This document shows, piece by piece, positions 40,746 through 50,583 of a DNA stretch of 64,000 bases. Location of the stretch: NCBI GenBank assembly GCA_020226215.1, contig CM035233.1, positions 5,890,001 through 5,954,000 on the forward strand. Reading direction: 5' to 3'. Position numbers and translations under genes: made by a program. The notes below the pieces were generated by a model. It saw nothing but the letters and a program-made list of their open reading frames with translations. It was not told the origin of the DNA and did not search any database. The DNA is from Sindora glabra (Eukaryota > Streptophyta > Magnoliopsida > Fabales > Fabaceae). Each line of letters starts with the position of its first letter. The first letter of the stretch is position 1.

Positions 40746-41909
40746 TCAGAAAAGACCATCAGAAATTGTACCATTGCCAACAAGATTAGATTTATAAAAT
40801 AACTTAAACATATTATTTGAAAATTCAAAAGAATATCCAAAAGGCAAAAGTTTCGAAATAGAAATTAAGTTTCTAGAGAAACTTGGTACATAAAAAGTCC
40901 TTTCCAATATCAAACTAAAGCTAGTATCTAAAACTAGTCTGCAAGTTCCTATAGCTTCAACTAGTGAGCCCATCTTGTTGCCTGAATAGATGTACTGCTC
41001 ACTGCCCACTAGCTTCCTTTGGTTTAGAAAGCCCTGCAAGGTATTAGAGATATGAATTGTAGAACCAGAATCAATCCACCATGTGTTACTACTAACATCT
41101 ACCATATTAGATTCATAACAAAAGTGTGAGATTGAGATACCTTTCTTTTCAAGCCAGCTCTTAAATTTGTTGCAGTTCTTCTTTATGTGTCCTTTCTTCT
41201 TGCAGAAGAAACACTTGGACTCTTTCTTTATACTTCCTTGAATGGGTACATTTCCCTTTCCTTTTGAGTTAGCTTGCTTGTTGTTCTTCCCTTGTGTTTC
41301 CATATGTGCGCTTTCTCCCATTTCTGCAATAAGCCTCCCTTCTTCCTGTACACACATGGACAGAAGTTCATTGATTGTCCATTTCTCCTTATGTGTGTTG
41401 TAAGAAATCTTGAAAGGTCCATACTGAGGCGGCAGAGAGTTTAGGATATAGTGCACAAGGAAAGACTCAGACATCTCGACCTCAAGCATTTTTAATTGAG
41501 CTGCAATGTCCCTCATCTGCATGATATGCTCTCGCACACCCGTTATGTCAGTAAGTTTCATTGATGATAACCTTGTCATTAGGGTGCTTGCCAAAGCCTT
41601 GTCTGAAGTTTCAAATTGTTCATCAATGGCCTTGAGCAAATTTCGAACGTTCTGATGCTCTCCGATAGACCCACGAACGCTAGCAGAAATCTTAGTTTTG
41701 ATATACATCATACTAAGGCGATTTGATCGCTCCCAACGCTCATAAAGTGCTATTTCAGCTGCACTACTACTATCAGTGGGTTTAGGAGGTTCATCCTTTC
41801 TTATTGCATCATCCACGTCCATCCACCCCAGTTGAAGAAGAATTTTCTCCTTCCATATCTTATAATTATCACCATTCAATTCGGGAACTTGGAAATCAGA
41901 GATATTCAA
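40746..41909 (-). CDS. Copia Gag and protease region (open, 387 codons)
   Basis: Starts at the Met at 41909, in NISDFQVPELNGDNYKIWKE, typical of copia Gag (UBN2-type capsid). A CCHC zinc knuckle (CFFCKKKGHIKKNC, residues 233-246) binds element RNA. The retropepsin-like protease active site is IDSGSTIHIS (Asp 280, Ser, Gly). The frame ends at a TGA at 40746-40748, short of the integrase, and the downstream codons continue in the same frame. Gag would form cytoplasmic virus-like particles; protease would cleave the polyprotein. This section is still open, so a truncated Gag-protease could in principle be made. Confidence 0.85.
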   Translation of the reverse strand: MNISDFQVPELNGDNYKIWKEKILLQLGWMDVDDAIRKDEPPKPTDSSSAAEIALYERWERSNRLSMMYIKTKISASVRGSIGEHQNVRNLLKAIDEQFETSDKALASTLMTRLSSMKLTDITGVREHIMQMRDIAAQLKMLEVEMSESFLVHYILNSLPPQYGPFKISYNTHKEKWTINELLSMCVQEEGRLIAEMGESAHMETQGKNNKQANSKGKGNVPIQGSIKKESKCFFCKKKGHIKKNCNKFKSWLEKKGISISHFCYESNMVDVSSNTWWIDSGSTIHISNTLQGFLNQRKLVGSEQYIYSGNKMGSLVEAIGTCRLVLDTSFSLILERTFYVPSFSRNLISISKLLPFGYSFEFSNNMFKLFYKSNLVGNGTISDGLF

Positions 41910-42881
41910 AGGTTGAAAAGCTGTATAAAATTACATGCTATGTTAATAATTTGAGGTAATTAAAAAATTATTTCATATGACATGTCTTACCAATGCAAAA
42001 CATATCTATCAAACATAATCCTAGTAACAAACAAAACTGCCTGTGGGCTTAGTTTTATTTAATTAGGTTTATGTACAAAATTGATAAAACTAGCAAATTA
42101 TATCCCCTATCTTAATTCTTGTGGGTAGATTAAGGTAAAGGAAAATTTACTATCCCACCCTAATTAATCATATTAAATATAATAATATTCCTGTGGGATA
42201 ATGATTATCATATTAAATATGATTAATTACAATTAATGACAATTTTCTTAATGTGATCCTAAATTTAAATTTAATGCTTTATGTATAATTTTAGAGTAAT
42301 CAAAGGTGTTGTGGCTAAACTTCAACTAAACTAAAATTATACAAATCACTTGTCATTTTAAAATATACTTAAACAAAATGCACAAATAGGCATTTCTCTA
42401 TGAAAATTTAATTAATCACTTAAATAAATGTGACAAATTAATTTTCTCTCCATAGAAAAACATATTGTCTAAGATTAATAAAAATAATCATACAATATTA
42501 TCCTAATGAGAATTAAATAACTAATTAATCAACCAAACTTAATATGATTAATTAATTAAATTATCTTATTTAATGTAATCTAAATATGTTAAGATAATGC
42601 CTAAAATAATATCTAAATATTAGGCATAAATTATATGACATTAGTATGTTTGTTATGATTTAACAATATTCAGAAACTAAAAAAAAAATGAACAAATAAA
42701 CGTTTCTGAACCTTATATAGGAGTCTGTGTAAGCAAATGACAAGTAAATTCAATTGGATTCAGTGGTCAGAGGCGTTCTACATTAGTCAAGGACGGTGGT
42801 TCAAGTCCTATGTGAAGCAAACCGTGTTTTTCATGTAATCCATAGCAAGGCAGAGGCAATTTTAAGCTCTGATACCAAATG
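41910..42881 (-). other. Copia untranslated leader
   Basis: Non-coding, AT-rich sequence between the 5' LTR and gag. Near the LTR on the plus strand lie a tRNA-A-box-like TGGTCAGAGGC (42764-42774) and a B-box-like GGTTCAAGTCC (42798-42808). They are spaced too closely for a normal tRNA and the T stem pairs poorly, so this is at most a tRNA relic. RNA packaging signals would be expected here but cannot be recognised. Confidence 0.7.
42866..42877 (-). other. Primer-binding site for initiator-Met tRNA
   Basis: The minus strand reads TGGTATCAGAGC, complementary to the 3' end of plant initiator methionine tRNA. It lies four bases inside the 5' LTR. This marks the copia orientation independently of the protein frames. 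Confidence 0.9.
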
Positions 42882-43307
42882 TGAACTATATCTAGGATAC
42901 TCAGATACTTAATATATCCTAATTAAAGCATAAAATTAATTCAGAAATACGGAAGCCTACCTCCAGCCATTGCCACGTTTGAATTGCGCACCGAAAGTTC
43001 TGTAATCTCCTCTTGGATTGCACCGAATAGTTACTTAGGATTCCACACTCGGGTACTTCCAGGTTCTGGTTTGTACTTCTTTGATGATGTAATTATGTTT
43101 CAAAAAACATTGAAAGATTAAACCGAACCCGAGGACCCCTGTATGGTTTTTATACCAGCATGAACTCAACTTCTCCCATCAAAAAAGTTGAGATTTTGAT
43201 CGTTTGTTGAAGTAGAAAACTGCTTCCTAATTTCACGGACTACATTCAACCATTTGAACGTTGGTTTTGTTACCAACGGGAAGCCAACGGGAAAAAGATT
43301 TGTTACA
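42882..43307 (-). repeat. Copia 5' LTR
   Basis: 426 bp, same length as the LTR at 37159-37584. It differs at about 27 positions, of which about 22 are transitions. It should contain the element promoter; no TATA box stands out. Confidence 0.95.
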
Positions 43308-45304
43308 AGGCCTCCTTGAAAGATTTAGGAAAGAAAGACTTGTTGAAGCTTCCATTGAATATGGAAAATGGAGAGAGCTCAAAGATCTTTTCCAGCAATT
43401 TTGGGGACTGTTGGACTGTGATGCTGAGCTAATTGGTGCATTATATAGAAATACATGAAATGAAAGGAAGTGATTCTTGAAAGGGAAGCAAACAAAAAAG
43501 TTACGCGAAAAGATTATCATGAAATATTTTTACACATAAATTATTGGCTAAAGCCGTGTGAGGAAGATGACGTGGTAGGATCAATCAATGAACCATTACG
43601 CATTAAGTTAGCGGCCGCGGACGTACCGTGTGGTCTCAATGTTTGTTATCAAAAGTGAGATACCTAATATTGCTTGAAAAAGTTCTACTCCACGATAAAA
43701 TGTGTTTCTCAAAAAATTTGGAACACGTTGCTGTAAAGAGGAATAATTCCGAAATTTCTTTAAAAATTAAATCCCACCTTCTAAAAAAATCATTTTGAGA
43801 GTGTGATATTTTTTATTTATTGAATAACATAAATAACTCTGTAATAGCCACTAATAATTTTTTCCATAATAATAAAAGTAATAATTTACCTAATACATAT
43901 ATAAAATTATAGATTTGAACCCAAAGCATAACATAAAGTAAAGCCCAAATAAAAAAATGTGTTTCTCAAAAAATTTGGAACCCATGGTTGTAAAAGGGTA
44001 TAATTTGAAGTATCTTTAAAAAAAATCATTTTGAGGGTATTATACTTTTTATTTATTGAATAACATATATAACTCTGTAATAGACCAATAATTTTAAGGT
44101 AATTTTTAAGTTTCCTCTTTCCTTTTTAACGCAAATAATTAGGGAGTGTCTTCCTCTCGCTTTCAGAGTTATCTAGAGAGGCACTCATTATTACCGGTGG
44201 AAAAATGTCCAAACAAATACAAAAGAGGGGAAACGAATGAAGATAGAATATGAATCCACCATTATACTTATTAATTAAATAAATATTGTTGATGCCCCCT
44301 ACTAGCTTTTTGTATATCAAACATAGAGAAAAGAATTATAAAATTTATCCTTTTGATTTTTACTAATGATAAACTTACAGCAACTAAAATTGGTTTTATT
44401 AATATTTGTTTTCTTAATATATAATAATACTATATGCATTAAAAATGAGATTTAAAATTAAGTTCTGAATGAAATCAAGAACAATTATCAAATATATAAT
44501 GCTGAAATAAATTTATAAAATTTGATTCAATAAATATAAAAAATTCATAACTTCATTTTAAATCTCATTTTTATTAACATTTTTTTTAATATATGGCCTC
44601 AATTTTGATCGTGGATGTTTTTAAAATCCTCAAAAGTGTAATTACTGAAAATCAAATTCACAATTATCAACATGATATTAGTTCAATAGAAAATATATTG
44701 GCAACAAACAAATTTGACCTATGAATGAACAGTTATTTTAAATATTTACTGGAGTGAGAAAAATTTTTAATGCTCGACTGCCCCCTTGATCACCATTAAT
44801 TCATAAAAAATAAAATCAAATTCACAATTAATTAATTTTAATATCAACTTTTTGAAGTGAGAATAATCAACTCATTAAATTTATGCATATAAGAGTTCAA
44901 AATTGAACAAAATATAAAAAACAAAAAAGTTTGGCATTCTTAAGAGTGAGGGTATCACTTGAATTAAACTTTTTGATAATACATAATATCAACTTTATCA
45001 AAGAGAAATAGATTAAACAAAGATAAGTACTTTTTTAATTTATGGGAGAAAAGGAAATTAAAGCAAGTAGGATCACGCCGGAGCAAAACGACTAATTAAA
45101 GAAAATTATGCTTTTGATGGACCCCTCACTAAAGAAACATCGTAGGTGATGAAATCGATGATTTATTTACGATGTCTTTTCGTGGTAGCAGAAACTTTTC
45201 CCTGAAATCGCGTTGAAGCGACCCTTGCTTGAGTCCGAAGCAAAGCAGGACCATAAGGAATTTGCATACAAATAATCATAGGAAAATAAAAAAGATGATA
45301 AAAT

Positions 45305-45658
45305 AGGTTTTTAAAACAGTTTTATAAAATAAGTTTCAAAAATAATTTTAAAAATAATACAAAAAAGAAAATATTTGATAAGTTATTTTAAAAATAATTT
45401 TGAATCACAATAATGCAAAAGAAAATGTTTAATAAGTTATTCTGAAAATAATCTTAAATTATAATAATATTATTAATGAAGTATACTTTGGAGACAAAAA
45501 ATAAAAATAACTTAAAGTTTTTTTTATTTTTTTATTTTTAAAATACATATTTTAAAAATAATTTTTAAAAATAAAAAATACATAAATAAGTAGATTTTTT
45601 TATTTTTTATTTTTAAAAACTAAAAATTATTTTTAAAAATAGTTTCCAAACAGATTCT
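45305..45658. mobile_element. Small AT-rich insertion unique to unit 2 (MITE candidate)
   Basis: Unit 1 runs directly from AAAGATGATAAAT to AAACTTTTGTTTTG (about 23885-23912). Unit 2 has about 354 bp between the same points. The insert begins GGTTTTTAAAACAGTTTTAT and ends TAGTTTCCAAACAGATTCTA. The two ends are loosely inverted (AAACAG/CTGTTT and AAATAGTTT-type boxes) and the middle is made of TTTTAAAAATAA strings. Fits a small non-autonomous element; no clear target duplication. Confidence 0.45.
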
Positions 45659-46288
45659 AAACTTTTGTTTTGTTATCTATTTTCCATTAAGTATGATCAA
45701 ATCTTCTAGTCTCCGAGTGAACATCGACAATCAAGGCTTCCTTTATTTGATCGGAAAATAAACATTTATGAAAAGTAATTTTTTAAAAAGAATAGATTTT
45801 TAATAAATAAATTGATTTTGTATTATTTAGGCACACAAAAAATGTACTCTCAGTTCTTGCTATGCGCATAAAGATAAATTATTTTCTATTGAAAATATTA
45901 TTATATTTAGGAAATTTATCTTTAAGGTTACACTACTAATGATTTTATTCTTAAACTTCTTTCAAAATAAAGGTAAACAAATCTTTATTAGGAAAAATTA
46001 GTTAATTATATTTTGTATCGAATATTACATTTAAAGAAGAATGCTTAAATATTTCTTTTTTATTTTTGTTATTTTTTATAAAGTTAATTCATATTATTTG
46101 GACAAAAATTGATAAACAAAATTTTCAACTATCATGAAATTAAAATGTTCACTCCCTAAAAAATAACCACTCCATCAAATATTGCAATCTATATTCTATA
46201 GTAAAAGTAATGAAGTAGGCTATTCCATCATTTATGGTCTAGCCTTTTTATACATATATCCTTCATATTTTTCTTATATTCCAATATT

Positions 46289-48360
46289 CACTATAGGAAG
46301 AAAGACTTTCAGTAACAACATCTGTCATTGGTATAAATATCTCATTCGTTGCTGAATTAAGAAGTTGTCGAAAAAAATGTCATTGGTAAAAATTCATCAG
46401 TGTAGGGTCCAACCCCAACAACACAATTATTGTTAATAAAAACTAAAGTTTCTACGATGATAAAATTGTTGTAAAAAATATTTTCAAAATTCAAAAATTT
46501 TTTAATTTTAATCTTTAGCAACAACAAAGCCATCACTAAAAGTTAAATTAAAAAAATAAAAATTAGAATAGCACTTTTAGCGACAACAATATTATCACTA
46601 AAATTTGTTTCAAAATTTAAATTTTTTTAATTTTAGTAATTAAAGATGACATTGTCATCACTATTAGATTAACCATTTCTGATGATAATGTTGTCGCTAT
46701 AGTTTTAAATTATAAAAATAAAAAAATTAAAATACAAATTTCAATGATGACAATGTCGTTGCTGAAATATTTTAAAATTTTTTATTTAGTTTTAGCAACA
46801 ACTTTGTTGATGCTAAAAGTATTGTGAAAATTTAAATTTTAGTGATAACAATTTCGTCTTTGAAAATTTTCATAATTAAATTAAAATTTAAATGAAATTA
46901 AATAAAATTTTAGAAATATTAACATAAATTATATTAAGTTAAAATTGTAATTAAATTAATATATTTTATTTGATAGCATCAATAATAATATTTTTTATTT
47001 CAATTTAATTGAATTAATTTAATATTTTTAATTTAATTTTATCTAATTTAAATAGCACAAATAAAATACGTACACTAACAACATAGGTAAAAAAAATTTA
47101 AAAAATGATCCAAATGAAAGAAATGAATGCTCATAAAATAATTGTATAAATGTTCATACATAAAAATAAAAAATTGTATATATATGATTCATATAAATGT
47201 CTTTACATGAAAATAAAAAAAATTATATATACATGGTAACCTAAGAAGAAGGGAGGTCTATGTATCCATATGTATCATCATCCATCCTAGGGTTATCATC
47301 ATCATCCCGACGATGTGGACAATATATTGAAGGTGGTGCCTAAGTGGGATGAGATGGCTAAGCTGGGGGTGCTACTGCAAATTTGCTCATCTCAAGCTGT
47401 GCAATCACAAAGGGAGGCACAAGCAATATAAGCCCTGCTATTTGAGTAGGGAAGTAAGCTTTGTGAAGTAAACCACCCATTGTTACTATATTTCCTATTG
47501 CTGAGCAAGCTACTACTGCTGCTCCTAAATCAACTACTACCTTTGTTGAAGCTGCTGTCAGCTCTACTACAACTACCCTTGCAACTTATTGACCTAAGAA
47601 AAGTGTTGTGACCCCGCCCTGAAGTCAAAGGTGCCAATCGAAGAGTATAACTAGTTCATAAGCACACAACCAATCGCTTTCCTGTACCCTTGACGGGTGC
47701 CAAGCACTTCATCAACAAGTGCAGCCTCATTGATCTGTATAGGAATGCCAATCAAGCCAGTGAATAATACACTAGACTACGCATACTAAGTTATCAACTC
47801 AGTCATTTTTGCCTTAAATTATTAAAATAAAATTCAATTATAAAAATTACATAATATGTTTGCAAAAATTTTATCATTAAAATATAGGGTTTAGTTAACT
47901 TACATATTGCTCCTCAAGGGTCAAATGCACCCACTCCCTCATTCTACATGTATCGAACCCTAAAATTCTCTAGCACAGTTACTATAGCTCACTTGTATCC
48001 TTATTTCTCTATTTATGTTTCATGAAAAAAAAGGATGAACATAATTATTGACATGGCGAATAAATTATATATTTAAATCATGAATAATAAGTTGAATAAC
48101 CTTATTATAATGATGTGCAACAATGAATTTCGATCTATGTCAATTATTCACCACTTTTTTTGCCCTATTCCCTACATTCCTCATAGACAACTCTTGGAAA
48201 TTAAGAAATAACCATACCATATTGTTACGTTTAAGAGTCATAATTGAAGTATAATTTAAACATATGAAATAATCACATAAATTTATTAAATATCATACTT
48301 ACTCTATAAGTTTCGTTGTTAAAGAAGTTCACGCATCTCTATCAAATTTATACTTGTCCT
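46289..48360 (-). mobile_element. Truncated CACTA transposon D (unit 2 counterpart of B)
   Basis: Starts CACTATAGGAAGAAAGACTT at 46289, in the same flanking sequence (TTCTTATATTCCAAYATT) as element B. It ends at the same internal breakpoint near 48360, before TTATTATAACAAATATAAAA. It carries subterminal motifs to about 46870 and TNP1-like 3' blocks to the end, with the acidic tail near 47250-47310. Insertion site and truncation point are shared, so B and D descend from a single event copied by the segmental duplication. Confidence 0.75.
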
Positions 48361-48759
48361 TTATTATAACAAATATAAAAATGAAATAAAAAATTCATTT
48401 CATTCTTTATCTTAACAAACTTAATTATGAAATGATTATATTATCCATTCTATTTTCATTTTTTTCATTACATTTCATCAAAAACAAACATAATATAATT
48501 GTTTCATCAAAATAAACATTGTTGATGCCCTCTATTAGCTTTTTGTATATTAAAAAAAAATTTCTTTAACTTATCAGTTAAATACGTTCTATCATTTTTA
48601 AATTTTATCATTTATTAATTTTTAAACTTATTATATTTAATTATAAAAAATTTACTTTTTTCAAATTTCTTGCTGGTAAAACAGAAAAAAAGTGCACAGC
48701 ATTAGTTATCAGTTACTACTAATTAGCGTTCAGGTTGTGGCCATTGTAGAGCCAAGCGA

Positions 48760-48841
48760 GGATAAAGTACCATTTTACTGTTTTCTGCGAAACTTATTTC
48801 CATTTTATCATCGTTTGAAAACTTATTATCAAAATACGCAC
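48760..48841 (+). repeat. MULE left terminal inverted repeat
   Basis: Begins GGATAAAGTACCATTTTACT and ends CAAAATACGCA. Pairs with 59570-59650. It is followed by a GC-rich block (48845-48955) with repeated GGCGCC cores. Confidence 0.85.
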
Positions 48842-48959
48842 GGTTGGGGGGAAGTGCCATTTGGGATGGCGCCCAGGGGGGAAGGTGCCACCCAAGATGG
48901 CGCCTCTGGGCCTGTTTAAGAGCGCCATTCAAGGTGGCGCCCTCGGTCTGCTACCTGTA

Positions 48960-50583
48960 ATTTTTCCTTAAAAAATAATTAATTTTGATATCATTTCAAA
49001 ATAAAATTTTTTTAAATAAATAATATATGATTGTGACTCAAAATAAATTTTTAAAAATAAATTACTCATTTCATAATTATATTTGATATCATAAAAAAAT
49101 ATGTTAACTCCACTTTGATATTTAATACATAAATTTATTATAAGAATTAAATAAGAAAGTAGTTAATGATAATAATATAATTAATAAAAATAATAAATAT
49201 TTAGTAAATAATTAAATATTATTAAAAAATATAGGATCAATAAAGAATAATTACGTAATTTATATTAATGTCTCTCAAAATTTGATCTAATGACACTTAA
49301 CATTTATCATTTTTCAGAATTATAAACTTCCAATGTTCGGAATTATAAACTTTACAAGTAATTATTTAATACGTTATTATACATAAGCAAATTTATTGAA
49401 TTATCCAATAATATTTTTTATATACGAAGTTGAATATTGTTAAAAATGAAAAGAAATATAACGAAATAGATATGTTTTTTTTATTTTGTATTTATTCCAA
49501 TAATATTCTTGCTACTTTGTATTTATTTCAATAAAATTATTTTTAATTTATAACAAAGTAAATACAAAATGACGAAGTTGAAGATAGTTAAAAATTAAAA
49601 AAATGTGGTTATTTCGTTGCAATAATCTTTTCATTTTGTAATGAAATTAAAATTGTAACATGAAGTAATTCTTTTTTATTTCGTCACAATGATAAAATAT
49701 TTTGGCAATGGGTGGCAAAAGTACCGATTAACTATTTTTTAAGAAACTATTAATCGTTTTATCGTTCCTTCGAAATATTTTATCAAAATACGCACAGAAG
49801 ATACGCACAGCGGTGGAGAGACGCCAAATGGCGTGTCGAAGGACACCAGACGAAATGGCATTGTTGGCGCTCAAGGGAAGGGACACCAGGCGATATGGTG
49901 CCTTTGGCCTACGGCACCCTCACTCTTTATTTCTAAGTTAATTAGCCGGTGACCGTGTCTACTGTGAATCCAAAAAACTTAAATTTTGGTATTGTACATG
50001 GCCAGCATCCCCATCTACGTTGACAATTGTGCTACGTATGTTTATTCTTAAATGTTTGGTGGACTCAACTCATAACGTATTGAATAAACACAACATTTAA
50101 TGTCATTTACAAGGATGATGGTTATTTATCCTTTAAATATTATAATTAATATTATTAATTTTTTATATTTATTATAACTATTTATTCCTTTATTCACTAA
50201 TAATATTAAAATAAGTAATGAGAAAAAAATTTAATTACAAAATAAATATATATTTCATATTATGAAGATAAAATTTCTTAATTTATTATAATATTGTTTA
50301 TTTATTTTAACATGGTAAATAAATAAAAGAGTAAATAATTATAATAATTGTGAAAGTAAAAAATTAATAATGTTAGTTATTATATTTGGGAGATGTCATT
50401 ATTATCATTTTTTTTAAAAAAATTAAATATTGTAATGATTTTAAAGTTTATTATTAAAGATATAAGTACCTACACAAGTAGATAAAAATGTCGTAATAAT
50501 TAAAATTATCCTAAATGTTGATGTTTGGCAATAAAGTAGTAAGATAGATGTACATAAATATACAATAAATATGGAAAAGAAAG
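48960..50583. other. Non-coding left arm of the MULE
   Basis: Apart from the internal terminal-repeat copy and its GC-rich neighbour, this is AT-rich sequence without a readable gene. It lies downstream of the PMD gene. Confidence 0.55.
49714..49795 (+). repeat. Second, internal copy of the MULE left terminal repeat
   Basis: Begins GGCAAAAGTACCGATTAACT and ends TATCAAAATACGCAC, in the same orientation as the outer terminus about 950 bp to the left. It too is followed by a GC-rich block (49800-49925) with ACACCAGRCGAWATGGY motifs. It resembles the start of a MULE nested inside, or an end duplication. Confidence 0.65.

Larger units (their letters stand above)
37159..43307 (-). mobile_element. 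Ty1/copia LTR retrotransposon
   Basis: Complete 6149-bp element on the minus strand with two 426-bp LTRs (37159-37584 and 42882-43307), a primer-binding site complementary to initiator-Met tRNA, a polypurine tract, and one gag-pol frame in copia order: gag, protease, integrase, reverse transcriptase, RNase H. LTR ends are TGTAAC...GTTCA in element orientation. By eye the LTRs differ at 27 of 426 positions, mostly C/T and G/A transitions, so the insertion is old. The single long frame carries three in-frame TGA codons and no frameshift. Inserted in the host gene of unit 2 and absent from units 1 and 3. Confidence 0.95.
36762..43355 (-). pseudogene. Small plant-specific protein, copy 2, split by a copia element
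   Basis: The codons for about residue 16 to the end lie at 36762-37157. The first ~16 codons, from the conserved Met, lie at 43309-43355. Between them sits the whole retrotransposon 37159-43307, flanked by the 5-bp duplication GGCCT (37153-37157 and 43309-43313). Compared with the intact copies, the central block has five nucleotide changes against copy 3, two of them amino-acid changing (Arg to Lys and Val to Met near residues 33-37). This fits relaxed constraint after disruption. The C-terminal part keeps the same TAA stop as copy 3. A TATA-like box remains at 43440-43448. No intact product is expected. Confidence 0.8.
36167..48759. repeat. Segmental duplication unit 2
   Basis: Colinear with unit 1 from GTAGAGCCGAACAATACAAA (36170) through the host gene, the 236-bp repeat, the inverted repeat and truncated CACTA D to GTAGAGCCAAGCGA (48759), where the MULE is inserted. 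Unit-specific additions are a copia retrotransposon at 37159-43307 and a small AT-rich insertion at 45305-45658. Confidence 0.85.

Noticed and set aside
42758..42815. A tRNA gene in the copia leader
   Set aside because: The A and B boxes are only 34 bp apart, the T stem has mismatches, and no anticodon arm or acceptor stem can be drawn. Kept only as a low-interest relic.
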